Origin: Streptomyces sp. NBC_00440
GTDB taxonomy: Bacteria; Actinomycetota; Actinomycetes; Streptomycetales; Streptomycetaceae
DNA: 64,000 nt
NCBI RefSeq assembly: GCF_036014215.1
Contig: NZ_CP107921.1
Location: forward strand, 5,463,501-5,527,500
Direction: 5' to 3'
The notes under the pieces were generated by a model. It was not told where the DNA came from, searched no databases, and saw only the letters and a list, made by a program, of their open reading frames with translations. Both the position numbers and the translations under genes were made by a program. This document shows, piece by piece, positions 33,274-41,527 of this stretch; the first letter of the stretch is position 1; every line of letters starts with the position of its first letter.

Positions 33274-33875
33274 TCAGGCTCTTGCTCGCCGAGGACCAGG
33301 CCATGGTCCGGGAGGCCCTTGCCGCGCTGCTCGGCCTGGAGCCGGATTTCGAGGTCGTGGCCCAGGTGGCCCGCGGCGACGAGGTCCTGGCCGCGGCCAG
33401 GACCCACTCCGTGGACGTCGCGCTGCTCGACATCGAGATGCCGGGCATGACCGGCATCGACGCCGCGGCCCAGCTCCACCGTGAACTGCCCGCGCTCAAG
33501 GTCGTCGTCCTGACCACCTTCGGCCGCCCCGGCTATCTGCGCCGGGCCATGGAGTCGGGCGCCCACGCCTTCCTGGTCAAGGACGCACCGGCGGCCCAAC
33601 TGGCCACCGCGGTACGGAAGGTGCTCGACGGCGAGCGGGTCATCGACCCCACCCTGGCGGCCGCGGCCCTCTCGGACGGTGCGAACCCGCTGACGGACCG
33701 CGAGCGCGACGTGCTGCGGGCGGCTGCGGACGGCTCGACCAACGCGGAACTGGCGGCGGCGCTGCACCTGTCGCAGGGGACCGTCCGCAACTACCTCTCG
33801 ACGGCGATCCAGAAACTGACGGCCCGCAACCGGGCCGAGGCGGTGCGGATCGCCCGTGAGAAGGGCTGGCTCTGA
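33270..33875 (+). CDS. NarL/LuxR-family response regulator (DesR-like)
   Basis: The 201-residue protein has a receiver domain (Glu-Asp pair at 8-9, phosphoacceptor Asp54 in ALLDIEMPGMTG, Lys in FLVKDAPAAQ) and a C-terminal LuxR helix-turn-helix (LTDRERDVLRAAADGSTNAELAAAL, then LSQGTVRNYLSTAIQKL). Such regulators bind DNA as dimers when phosphorylated. It is the last gene of the transporter/two-component operon, overlapping the kinase gene by 4 nt. Autoregulation of this operon is likely, as in most such systems, but is inference. Confidence 0.92.
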   Translation: MIRLLLAEDQAMVREALAALLGLEPDFEVVAQVARGDEVLAAARTHSVDVALLDIEMPGMTGIDAAAQLHRELPALKVVVLTTFGRPGYLRRAMESGAHAFLVKDAPAAQLATAVRKVLDGERVIDPTLAAAALSDGANPLTDRERDVLRAAADGSTNAELAAALHLSQGTVRNYLSTAIQKLTARNRAEAVRIAREKGWL

Positions 33876-33938
33876 GGGCTGTTCCGCCGTCGTGGCGAAG
33901 TGCGGTGTCGCCTGCCCGGACGGCCCCGGAGCCGCGGC

Positions 33939-35453
33939 TCAGTGAGCCGTCGCCCGCCGCTCGTACACCGTCACCCGGCGCCCATGGACCTGCTGGTCGG
34001 CAACGGCCCTGAAGTACTTCTTCAGCACGGCGGTCTTCGTCCTGTCCCGTTCGCCGGCCACCGGTTTCGCCACCTCCGGTGTGTCCGTCACCAGCAGGAT
34101 CCACTGCTGGGCCAACATCGCCGCACGTATGCGGCCGGGGTCGGCCTCCAGGCCCTTCAGGGTCCCGGACTTCTCCGGGCTCTGCACCAGAGCTATGTCC
34201 CGCAGCCCCGAAAAGGCGCTCGGGGAAACGGACTTGGTGTCCCGGCGCGCCGACGGGACGAAGAGCACCGCGTTCCCGTTCTGCTTCAGCCGCCGTACGT
34301 CCGAGGCCACCGCCATGACGTCGTCCACCCGGCTCGACGGGGACCGCTTGGCCAGCGACTGCGGCAGTAACGCCACCGTCGCCACGGCGATCACCGCGGG
34401 CAGGACCCATATCGACGCTCTCGGGTGCCGTGGTCTCACCGCCCGTATCGCCGAGCCGATCCCCGCACCGATCAGCAGCGCGAGACCCAGCAGACTGAAG
34501 AGGATGTACCGGTCCAGGAACAGTGGCTGGATCAGCGAGAGACCGATGAGGCCGAGCTGCGGCACCACCAGCAGCGGCAGCCCGACGGCTGTCACCGACA
34601 GCCGGCTCGCCCGGGGGCGGTCGAACAGTACGCAGACTCCGCCGATCACCAGCAGCACGGCGGGGCCGATCATCATGTGCCAGGTCAGCGGCGGTATCCA
34701 GGACACCTGCGCGGCCTGGCCCCGGCTGAAGAGGATCAACGGCAGCACACAGACCGTGGCGGCCACGGAGCCGGCCGCCCAGCGTTTCCACACCGCGCGG
34801 CCGGCCCGGCTCCAGGCCAGAGTCGCCAGATGGGCCGGGAGGATCATGAGCGAGAGCCAGTTCAGGAGCCCGCCCAGCAGGACGGTGCCGCCGTAGGCCG
34901 CCCAGTACGCCGTCCGGCCCCGCCCCTGCAACAGGGTCACCAGCAGTGCCGTGGAGATCCCGGCCCCGGCCGCGACCAGTGCGTACGGCCGACCCTCCTG
35001 GAGATAGAACTGCACGGCCGGAAGCAGCCCGAAGGCCATCCCGCCCGCCAGGCCGGCCCACATACCGGCCAGCCGGCGGCCGACAACCGCCACACAGGCC
35101 GCCGCCACCCCGGTGGCCAGTACCGAGGGCAGCCGCAGCGTGGTGGTGCTGGGTCCGAAGCACTCGAACAGCCAGTGCATCAGCAGGTAGTAGCACCCGT
35201 GCACGACGTCGACGTTCCCCAGCATGTGCCATATCTCAGCCGTGGAGCGCTGGGCCACCTGCCAGGTCGCGGCCTCGTCCCGCCACACACTGCCCTGTCG
35301 CGACAGCCCCCACAGCCCCAGACAGAAGGTCCACAGCATCGGTATCGACCAGACGAGAACGCGGCGGCGGTCCGGGCCGGCCGGAGCGGCGGCGGACGTC
35401 GGTCCGGCCTCCGGGAAGCAGGGCGACGGACGCGATATGTGGGCAAGGGACAT
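33939..35453 (-). CDS. GT-C fold membrane glycosyltransferase
   Basis: The 504-residue protein has about 10 to 12 transmembrane helices. After the first helix comes GSVWRDEAATWQVAQRS, with the Asp-Glu pair typical of the catalytic loop of GT-C (ArnT/PMT-like) enzymes that use polyprenyl-phosphate sugars; a C-terminal soluble part of about 110 residues follows the last helix. It would glycosylate a lipid, cell-wall or secreted protein acceptor on the outer face. Residue 362 is a TTA codon (complement of 34368-34370), so translation may need the bldA tRNA. The start is uncertain: ATG 35453 is used, but GTG 35522 is in frame and neither has a good ribosome site. Confidence 0.82.
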   Translation of the reverse strand: MSLAHISRPSPCFPEAGPTSAAAPAGPDRRRVLVWSIPMLWTFCLGLWGLSRQGSVWRDEAATWQVAQRSTAEIWHMLGNVDVVHGCYYLLMHWLFECFGPSTTTLRLPSVLATGVAAACVAVVGRRLAGMWAGLAGGMAFGLLPAVQFYLQEGRPYALVAAGAGISTALLVTLLQGRGRTAYWAAYGGTVLLGGLLNWLSLMILPAHLATLAWSRAGRAVWKRWAAGSVAATVCVLPLILFSRGQAAQVSWIPPLTWHMMIGPAVLLVIGGVCVLFDRPRASRLSVTAVGLPLLVVPQLGLIGLSLIQPLFLDRYILFSLLGLALLIGAGIGSAIRAVRPRHPRASIWVLPAVIAVATVALLPQSLAKRSPSSRVDDVMAVASDVRRLKQNGNAVLFVPSARRDTKSVSPSAFSGLRDIALVQSPEKSGTLKGLEADPGRIRAAMLAQQWILLVTDTPEVAKPVAGERDRTKTAVLKKYFRAVADQQVHGRRVTVYERRATAH

Positions 35454-35578
35454 GAAGGAGGCTTCCGGAGCGGCTGCGGCACAGGACGGAGGGTCGGAGC
35501 CGCGAGGGCGCCTCACCGACACGCATCGTAAGCAACCGCGATATCCGCCTGTGCGGCGCCTGTGAGGACAAGCCCCGG

Positions 35579-35664
35579 GCCCTGCCCGGCAGTACAGTCC
35601 GGCCCTGCCCGGCAGTACGGCCCTGCCCTGTCCGGCGCTACGGCCCTGCCCTGTCCGGCGCTAC
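35579..35664. repeat. Imperfect minisatellite of 18-23 bp units
   Basis: Four units beginning GGCCCTGCCC are in tandem between the glycosyltransferase and DUF2000 genes. The last two (35619-35641 and 35642-35664) are identical 23-bp copies; the first two lack an internal TGTCC. No coding role is seen. Confidence 0.8.
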
Positions 35665-35680
35665 GGACCGGAGAAGCGGC

Positions 35681-36205
35681 TCACGGGTGCATCCGGGCCC
35701 CCTTCAATACCTTGTCCACCGCGTTGCGCGGGCCGTACACCGCGAGCCCCACCAGATCGAGCTGGTCACGCCCGACCGCCCGGACCGCCGCCCGGTTGTC
35801 CCGGTCATTGCCCGTACGGAACAGATCGCGGGTGAAGACGGCCCGGGGGAGTGCGCGGGACAGGACCCGGGAGTGCGCGGTGGTCAGCGTCGCGCCAGTG
35901 CCCTCGAAGACCAGCACGGGCTGCCGGAACATCGGCAGATAGGCGGTGTCGTCGGCGTCGGCGTACGGTTCGCCGACCACCTCGGGCACCGTCAGGCCCA
36001 GGCCGCTGACCAGGAACGCGGTGACATTCAGCCGCTGCCAGGTCTCCAGGTCCTCGTGCAGCAGTACAGCGATCTTGGTGTCGAAGCGGACCGGTGCGCC
36101 GTCGCGGGCGCTGCCCGTGAGGCTGTCGGCGGCGGGGCCGGGCACGGCGGGGTCGGGAGTGGTGTGGCCGGGGACGGCGCGGTCGGGGGCGGTCTCGGTT
36201 CTCAT
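35681..36205 (-). CDS. DUF2000-family protein
   Basis: The 174-residue protein has a low-complexity N-terminal part (about 35 residues, Pro/Ala-rich), then the DUF2000 core FDTKIAVLLHEDLETWQRLNVTAFLVSGLG, YLPMFRQPVLVFEG, and a C-terminal LVGLAVYGPRNAVDKVLKGARMHP. The fold is related to peptidyl-tRNA hydrolase 2, but a biochemical function is not established. It is divergent from an AraC-family regulator gene only 49 bp away, a frequent pairing, which suggests the regulator controls it. Confidence 0.85.
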   Translation of the reverse strand: MRTETAPDRAVPGHTTPDPAVPGPAADSLTGSARDGAPVRFDTKIAVLLHEDLETWQRLNVTAFLVSGLGLTVPEVVGEPYADADDTAYLPMFRQPVLVFEGTGATLTTAHSRVLSRALPRAVFTRDLFRTGNDRDNRAAVRAVGRDQLDLVGLAVYGPRNAVDKVLKGARMHP

Positions 36206-36254
36206 GCTCCGAGACTGCCGACCGGTCCCGCGCGCCGTCTTGTACGTTCTTTGC

Positions 36255-37091
36255 ATGGTGTCCGGGCCGGAGGTCTCCGCATGGCGCCCGCCCGTGGCGG
36301 GTGTCGTGGAGGTCTTCCATGCGCACTTCACCGAGCACGCCTACCCGATGCATGTCCATGACGCCTGGACCCTGCTGATCGTCGACGACGGGGCGGTGCG
36401 GTACGACCTCGACCGCCATGAGCACGGCACCCCGCACGACACCGTCTCGCTGCTGCCTCCGCACGTGCCCCACAACGGTTCGCCCGCCACCCCGCGGGGC
36501 TTCCGCAAACGGGTGCTCTATCTGGACATGACACAGCTGGGCGCCGGGTACATCGGCGCCGCCGTCGACCGGCCCGACCTCGTCGACCCGGTGCTGCGCA
36601 GCCGCGTCGGCCGGTTGCACATGTCCCTGGCCTCCCGGGGCGACGAGCTGGAGGCGGAGAGCCGGCTGGCCCTGATCAGCGAGCGGCTGCGCGGACACCT
36701 GGCGCCCGGCGCCGCGGCCCGCCGCCGGGAGGACGACGGCAGGTCCGTCGCGGACCGGCTGCGGGAGCTGCTCGACGCACGGCTGGTCCAGGGGGTGACG
36801 CTGCAGGAGGCAGCCGCGGAGGTGCATGCCCACCCCGCCCATCTGGTACGGGCGTTCAGCGCCGCCTTCGGCATCACCCCGCACCAGTACCTGACGTCCC
36901 GCCGGGTCGACCGGGCCCGGGGGCTGCTGCTCGAAGGGCAGCAGCCCGGTGAGGTGGCCGTGGCCACCGGGTTCTACGACCAGTCCCATCTGACCCGGCA
37001 CTTCAAGCGCGTCGTGGGCATCGCGCCGGGCCGCTACGCCCGTAACGGACCGGCCTCATCCGGACGAAAGGCCCGGGCCACCGTCAGTTGA
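36255..37091 (+). CDS. AraC-family transcriptional regulator
   Basis: The 278-residue regulator has an N-terminal cupin-like ligand domain (FHAHFTEHAYPMHVHDAWTLLIVDDG, LLPPHVPHNGSP) and a C-terminal AraC double helix-turn-helix (VTLQEAAAEVHAHPAHLVRAFSAAFG; RRVDRARGLLLEGQQPGEVAVATGF; DQSHLTRHFKRVVGIAPGRY). It begins at ATG 36255 and is divergent from the DUF2000 gene, its probable target. The 3-prime end overlaps the converging transglutaminase-like gene by 8 bp. Confidence 0.92.
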   Translation: MVSGPEVSAWRPPVAGVVEVFHAHFTEHAYPMHVHDAWTLLIVDDGAVRYDLDRHEHGTPHDTVSLLPPHVPHNGSPATPRGFRKRVLYLDMTQLGAGYIGAAVDRPDLVDPVLRSRVGRLHMSLASRGDELEAESRLALISERLRGHLAPGAAARRREDDGRSVADRLRELLDARLVQGVTLQEAAAEVHAHPAHLVRAFSAAFGITPHQYLTSRRVDRARGLLLEGQQPGEVAVATGFYDQSHLTRHFKRVVGIAPGRYARNGPASSGRKARATVS

Positions 37092-37926
37092 GCATCGCGC
37101 GGGCCGACCTCGCCTGCCCGCGGACCGCCTCGGCCGTTCCCGGGTCGATCGCGGCGACCACCTCCGCGTACTCCTCCATCTCCACCGCGCCGCGCACGAA
37201 TTCGCCCCGCTCGACCAGCAGCTGGGCGTGCTCGAAGCGCAGCCGCGCCGGGTGGGCGGGCAGCAGCAGGGAGAGTTCGATCGCCCAGAGCTGGACGTCC
37301 GTGCGCTCCGGACGGGCCGCCGCCCAGGCGCGGATGTTGTTCAGGACCCGCAGGATGATCTCCAGTGGACCCGCCGGGGCGAGCATGGACGGGTCGAAGG
37401 GCGCCCCCGTCGCTCCGGCTACCAGGGCCCCCGCGTCCTCGCCGCTGAGCAGCCGGCCGCCGCCGAAGGGATCGGCGAGCACCTGCTCGTCCGGCGGGCC
37501 CGACGGATCGCCGAAGCCGACCACGAAGTGGCCCGGCAGCGCCACCCCGTACACCGGGGCCCCGGCCCGCCGCGCGACCTCGGTCCACACCACCGAGAGC
37601 AGGATCGGCAGCCCGCGCCTGCGCCGCAGCACCTCGTGCAGCAGCGAGGACTCCAGCCGCTGGTAGTCGGCGGCGCCACCTCTGAAGTCGTGCTGTACGC
37701 CGAGGAGTTCACCGAGCGCGGTGGCCCAGGCGCGGGCACCGGTCACCCCGTACGGCACCATCCCGGCCAGCCGGTCCAGTTCGATCTGGGCCGTGTCGAT
37801 GCCGACCTGGCCGAGTGAGGGATCGGCCTCCGTGCCCACCAGCAGGCAGAGCAGGGCGAGATCGGGCCGCTCGGCGCGGGCCTCCTCGGCGAACTGCTGG
37901 CGCCAGTCGGTGGATTGCTCGTCCAT
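37084..37926 (-). CDS. Transglutaminase-like (SirB1/Transglut_core2) protein
   Basis: The 280-residue protein contains the Transglut_core2 segment LESSLLHEVLRRRRGLPILLSVVWTEVARRAGAPVYGVALPGHFVVGF, in which the usual cysteine is absent but the GHF histidine is present, and a C-terminal TPR-like helical part (LSLLLPAHPARLRFEHAQLLVERGEF). This is the SirB1/YchA family of unknown function. It is 17 nt downstream of the GNAT gene, so both form an operon. Loss of the catalytic cysteine suggests binding rather than protease or transglutaminase activity. Confidence 0.82.
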   Translation of the reverse strand: MDEQSTDWRQQFAEEARAERPDLALLCLLVGTEADPSLGQVGIDTAQIELDRLAGMVPYGVTGARAWATALGELLGVQHDFRGGAADYQRLESSLLHEVLRRRRGLPILLSVVWTEVARRAGAPVYGVALPGHFVVGFGDPSGPPDEQVLADPFGGGRLLSGEDAGALVAGATGAPFDPSMLAPAGPLEIILRVLNNIRAWAAARPERTDVQLWAIELSLLLPAHPARLRFEHAQLLVERGEFVRGAVEMEEYAEVVAAIDPGTAEAVRGQARSARAMLN

Positions 37927-37943
37927 ATCGGTCTCGTACCCGC

Positions 37944-39032
37944 CTATGCCGTGGGGATGTGCTGCCGGTAGTGGTGATAGCTGTGGTGGGTCCGGAAGCC
38001 CATACCGTCGTAGAGGGCGCGGGCCCCGGTGTTGTCCTCCTCGACCTGGAGCCAGGCCGCCGACGCGCCCTCGTCGAGCGCCCGGCGGGCCAGTGCGGTC
38101 ATGACGGCGCTCGCCAGCCCCTGGCGGCGGGCTGCCGGGTCCACCTCCACCGCCATGAACCCCGCCCACCGCCCGTCGACCACACAGCGGCCGATGGCGG
38201 CGGGCACATCGCCGGGACCGGCGACCGAGGCGAACCAGGTCGAAGGGCCGCTGCCGAGCACCTTCGCGACGGCCGGATCCGCGGTCCCGGAATCCGCGGT
38301 CCCGAAGCGCTGGTAGCGGGCGAGCCAGGACGTGTCGAAGGTCCGGGAGAGCGCGACCCGGGAGACCGCATCGTCCAGCGGGCGGACCGGATCGCCGATG
38401 GGGGCCAGTGCGCCGATCCGGACGAGCGCGCTCACCTCACGGGTCCAGCCGCGCTGTTCGAGGGCGGCGGCGAGCAGTTCCTGGGTGCCCTCGTGCCCGG
38501 TGGAGACCTGGACGTACGCGGGCAGGCCGCGCTCCGCGTACCAGGCGGTCACCCGCTCCAGCGCCTCGTCCAGCGGCCGGCCCGGATCGCCGAGCGGCAG
38601 TACGGAGTTGGCGCGGCGGGTGAATCCCTCCCGTCGCCCGACCTCCGCCCCCCGACGACGCGCTTCGCTCGGCACCTCCTCGACTGCGGCCCGCAGCTGC
38701 CAGTCGCCGAGCTGCTCGCTCTCCACCGGCTGCCAGGCGCGGGCCGCCGCCCGCGCCAGTTCGGGGAAGGTCGCCGACGGGCCCCGCCGGCGCGCGGGCG
38801 CGGGGGGCACCGTCTTCCCCGCCACGAGCGCCGATTCCGGGATGCGGACCGACACGCCCGACCGTTGTGTGATGGACAGCACACCGTCGTCCCATGATGT
38901 GAGAACACCCACCGTGTCGGTGAACTTCGCACCTGGTGCGGCCTCGTTGGCCAGCTGCCTGACTGATACCCGTTTGCCCACGTCAACAGGTGTAATTCGG
39001 ACCTTGAGCCGTCCGCCGGTAGTGAATTCCAC
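37944..39032 (-). CDS. GNAT-family N-acetyltransferase with N-terminal extra domain
   Basis: The 362-residue protein starts with GTG at 39032 (GGAG 6-7 nt upstream). Residues 1-75 form a small beta domain (GKRVSVRQLANE, VGVLTSWDDGVLSITQRSG), the middle resembles a degenerate GNAT fold, and residues 255-362 are a GNAT domain with the acetyl-CoA motif VEVDPAARRQGLASAVMTALARRALDEG and the LYDGMGFRTHHSYHHYR end. Two-domain acetyltransferases of this layout are common beside fdxA in Streptomyces. The substrate is unknown. It is divergent from fdxA, 113 bp apart. Confidence 0.85.
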   Translation of the reverse strand: MEFTTGGRLKVRITPVDVGKRVSVRQLANEAAPGAKFTDTVGVLTSWDDGVLSITQRSGVSVRIPESALVAGKTVPPAPARRRGPSATFPELARAAARAWQPVESEQLGDWQLRAAVEEVPSEARRRGAEVGRREGFTRRANSVLPLGDPGRPLDEALERVTAWYAERGLPAYVQVSTGHEGTQELLAAALEQRGWTREVSALVRIGALAPIGDPVRPLDDAVSRVALSRTFDTSWLARYQRFGTADSGTADPAVAKVLGSGPSTWFASVAGPGDVPAAIGRCVVDGRWAGFMAVEVDPAARRQGLASAVMTALARRALDEGASAAWLQVEEDNTGARALYDGMGFRTHHSYHHYRQHIPTA

Positions 39033-39145
39033 AGCTCTCTCCGCCCCTCCTGTTCGGATCGCGCCCAGGAACGGAGATACTAGGTGCGGGCATCGACGAC
39101 GCCGCGCTCCCGCGCAGAGCAGCCCTACCGAGGAGGAACGACAGC

Positions 39146-39466
39146 GTGACTTACGTCATCGCGCAGCCTTGTGTCGACGTCAAGGACAAGGCGTGCATCG
39201 AGGAGTGCCCCGTCGACTGCATCTACGAGGGCTCCCGGTCCTTGTACATCCACCCGGACGAATGCGTCGACTGTGGTGCCTGTGAGCCGGTCTGTCCGGT
39301 GGAAGCGATCTTCTACGAGGACGACACCCCGGAGGAGTGGAAGGACTACTACAAGGCGAACGTCGAATACTTCGACGAGCTCGGCTCGCCCGGTGGCGCC
39401 TCCAAGCTCGGCCTGATCGAGCGCGACCACCCCTTCATCGCGGCGCTGCCTCCGCAGAACGGCTGA
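39146..39466 (+). CDS. fdxA: Seven-iron ferredoxin
   Basis: The 106-residue ferredoxin starts with GTG (GAGGAGG upstream). The cysteine pattern of 3Fe-4S plus 4Fe-4S ferredoxins is complete: CVDVKDKACIEECPVDC, then CVDCGACEPVCPVEAI, with a long C-terminal helical extension (EEWKDYYKANVEYFDELG). It carries electrons in low-potential redox reactions, for example to cytochromes P450. A 14-bp hairpin (39479-39512) follows, so it is mainly monocistronic, although dapC lies only 85 bp downstream. Confidence 0.95.
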   Translation: MTYVIAQPCVDVKDKACIEECPVDCIYEGSRSLYIHPDECVDCGACEPVCPVEAIFYEDDTPEEWKDYYKANVEYFDELGSPGGASKLGLIERDHPFIAALPPQNG

Positions 39467-39478
39467 CCCGTAGCGACC

Positions 39479-39512
39479 CGGTCCCGTACGGCACTCTCGC
39501 CGTACGGGACCG
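39479..39512 (+). terminator. Hairpin terminator after fdxA
   Basis: A perfect 14-bp stem (39479-39492 with 39499-39512, 6-nt loop) begins 12 nt after the fdxA stop codon and ends 39 nt before dapC. Confidence 0.8.
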
Positions 39513-39551
39513 CGGCATTCGCTGTCCGCCCGTACGAGAAAGTGAAAGCCC

Positions 39552-40664
39552 GTGTCCGCACTCTCATCGCGCCTCCCCGCCTTCCCCTGGGACAAGCTGG
39601 AGCCGTACAAGGCGACGGCCGCCGCCCACCCGGACGGCATCGTGGACCTCTCCGTCGGCACACCGGTCGACCCGGTCCCCCTGATCGTGCGCGAGGCGCT
39701 CGTCGCGGCGGCCGACTCGCCGGGGTATCCCACGGTGTGGGGGACCCGCGAGCTGCGGGACGCGATCAGCGGCTGGTGCGAGCGCAGGCTCGGCGCGAGC
39801 GAGGTCGCGCACACCAACGTGCTGCCCGTCGTCGGCTCCAAGGAGCTGGTGGCCTGGCTGCCCACGCAGCTCGGCCTGGGCGCCGGTGACCGGGTGGCGT
39901 ACCCGCGGCTTGCCTACCCGACGTACGAGGTGGGCGCGCGGCTCTGCGGCGCGGAGCCGGTCGTGTACGACGACCCGACGGAGCTGGACCCCGAGGGGCT
40001 CAGGCTGCTCTGGCTCAACTCGCCGTCGAACCCGACCGGCCAGGTACTCGGCCGGGACGAGCTGGTCCGGATTTTGGCCTGGGCGCGTGAGCACGGCATC
40101 CTGATCGCGAGCGACGAGTGCTACTTCGAGCTGGGCTGGGAGGCCGAACCGGTCTCCGTGCTCCACCCCGATGTCTGCGGCGGTACGTACGAGGGTCTGA
40201 TCGCCGTCCACTCGCTCTCCAAGCGCTCCAACCTGGCCGGCTACCGTGCCGCGTTCATCGCGGGCGACTCCGCCGTACTCGGCGAGCTGCTCCAGATCCG
40301 CAAGCACGGCGGGATGATGACGGCCGCGCCCGTACAGGCCGCGGTGGTGGCCGCGCTCGGCGACGACGCCCATGTGACGGAGCAGCGGGAGCGGTACCTG
40401 GCCCGGCGCACCGCGCTGCGGACCGCGCTGGAGGCGCACGGCTTCCGGATCGAGCACAGCGAGGCCAGCCTCTACCTGTGGGCGACCCGCGACGAGGAGT
40501 GCTGGGACACCGTCGCCCACCTCGCGGAGCTGGGCATCCTGGTGGCGCCCGGTGACTTCTACGGCGTGGCGGGCGAGCGCTTCGTCCGCGTCGCACTGAC
40601 GGCCACGGACGAGCGGGTGGCCGCCGCGGTGAAGCGGCTGGGCGAGAAGCAGTCCACCGACTGA
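39552..40664 (+). CDS. dapC: Succinyldiaminopimelate transaminase
   Basis: The 370-residue protein is a fold-type I PLP aminotransferase: LSVGTPVDPVP, the NSPSNPTGQVLGRDEL motif binding the cofactor and substrate, DECYFELGW with the PLP Asp, SLSKRSNLAGYRAAF with the Schiff-base Lys, and a C-terminal FVRVALTATDERV. Actinobacterial DapC proteins next to fdxA (as Rv1178 beside fdxC in M. tuberculosis) match this length and context. It makes N-succinyl-diaminopimelate for lysine and cell-wall synthesis; the desuccinylase gene dapE lies 1.8 kb downstream. A strong terminator follows. Confidence 0.92.
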   Translation: MSALSSRLPAFPWDKLEPYKATAAAHPDGIVDLSVGTPVDPVPLIVREALVAAADSPGYPTVWGTRELRDAISGWCERRLGASEVAHTNVLPVVGSKELVAWLPTQLGLGAGDRVAYPRLAYPTYEVGARLCGAEPVVYDDPTELDPEGLRLLWLNSPSNPTGQVLGRDELVRILAWAREHGILIASDECYFELGWEAEPVSVLHPDVCGGTYEGLIAVHSLSKRSNLAGYRAAFIAGDSAVLGELLQIRKHGGMMTAAPVQAAVVAALGDDAHVTEQRERYLARRTALRTALEAHGFRIEHSEASLYLWATRDEECWDTVAHLAELGILVAPGDFYGVAGERFVRVALTATDERVAAAVKRLGEKQSTD

Positions 40665-40701
40665 GCAGCCCGCCGGCTGCGAGAGCGCGGTCCGTACGCG
40701 G

Positions 40702-40744
40702 AAGGGGCCCCGGGGAGTGAGCTGTGAACTCCCCGGGGCCCCTT
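40702..40744. terminator. Bidirectional terminator between dapC and the secreted protein gene
   Basis: A perfect 17-bp stem (40702-40718 with 40728-40744, 9-nt loop) starts 37 nt after the dapC stop and lies before the stop of the convergent gene at 40798, serving both. Confidence 0.9.
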
Positions 40745-40797
40745 GCTGTCGGCCGAGTCGTACTGGCCGGTCCTGCCGGCCGAATGCCGGCCGGGTC

Positions 40798-41217
40798 CTA
40801 CTGGCCGAGCGGCAGGCCGCCGTTGACCGGCAGCTTGCCCGCGGACGGCAGGGTGCCGCCGGCGCTCTGCGCGGTGCCGCCGACCAGGGTGCCCGCGCTG
40901 CCCGCGGTGTCGCCCGCGGCCTTCTGGGCGGCCGGAGCGGCGGTCTTGCCGACGGCGCCGACGGTCTTGCCCGCGGCCGGGACGGTCTTCTTGACGGCCT
41001 TGCTGCCGGTGTCACCGGCCATACCGGTGGTCGTCCGGGCCGCACTGTCGACGGAGTTGCCCAGGCCGGCGCCGTCGAGGGCGGTCACGCCGCCCAGGTT
41101 CGGGGTCTGCGGGAGTTCCGCGGCGCTTGCGACGCCGGCCGCACCGACCACGGGGGCCGCGCCCGCCGCGATCAGCAGCGCGGTACGGGCGATCCGACGG
41201 GTCAGGGAGAGGGACAT
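40798..41217 (-). CDS. Secreted Ala/Gly/Thr-rich hypothetical protein
   Basis: The 139-residue product begins MSLSLTRRIARTALLIAAGA and ends its signal peptide near VASAAELP (about residue 33). The mature part is low complexity (GLGNSVDSAARTTTG, PAAGKTVGAVGKTAA, GTLPSAGKLPVNGGLPLGQ) and without cysteines. Database entries calling such proteins ATP-binding are not supported by any motif here. A promoter with a -10 overlapped by a palindrome is visible upstream (41332-41359), so it is probably expressed and regulated on its own. Confidence 0.78.
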   Translation of the reverse strand: MSLSLTRRIARTALLIAAGAAPVVGAAGVASAAELPQTPNLGGVTALDGAGLGNSVDSAARTTTGMAGDTGSKAVKKTVPAAGKTVGAVGKTAAPAAQKAAGDTAGSAGTLVGGTAQSAGGTLPSAGKLPVNGGLPLGQ

Positions 41218-41321
41218 GGTGCTCCTTGAGCGGGAGGGGACTGGACTGTCCGGCGTTCGGACGCTGTGACAACCGCTCAGGGGGAGGGGGAAGTTGCGGT
41301 GCACCAAGGTAAAGAGTCTGC

Positions 41322-41334
41322 AATGCGTCGCATT
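41322..41334. promoter_or_regulatory. Palindromic operator candidate over the -10
   Basis: AATGCG-T-CGCATT is a perfect 6-bp inverted repeat around one base. Its right half overlaps the -10 (41332-41337) of the promoter of the secreted protein gene, the place of a classical repressor operator. Confidence 0.45.
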
Positions 41335-41359
41335 ATCGGTTTCGGATAAAAACGGACAA
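41332..41359 (-). promoter_or_regulatory. Promoter of the secreted protein gene
   Basis: On the minus strand TTGTCC (41359-41354) and GATAAT (41337-41332) are separated by 16 bp, a good housekeeping sigma match in an AT-richer stretch. The start codon is 115 nt downstream. The rest of the 310-bp gap (41218-41527) holds no gene. Confidence 0.55.
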
Positions 41360-41527
41360 ACGGAGGCCCGTCGGCGGGGCTGCTGAACCGTCACTCCCCT
41401 TGCCTCCCACGGGGTCCCCGGAGGCTCGCCGAGAACGCCCGGAGGGGCCGCGAAAGGCGCCCCCGGCGGGCCGGGGGAGCCGCTTCCGGGTGACGGATCG
41501 CGTACCCGTACGAGTCCGTTTCCGGCG

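Noticed and set aside
40798..41217. ATP-binding protein label for the secreted protein
   Set aside because: No Walker or other nucleotide-binding motif; the protein is a low-complexity secreted one.
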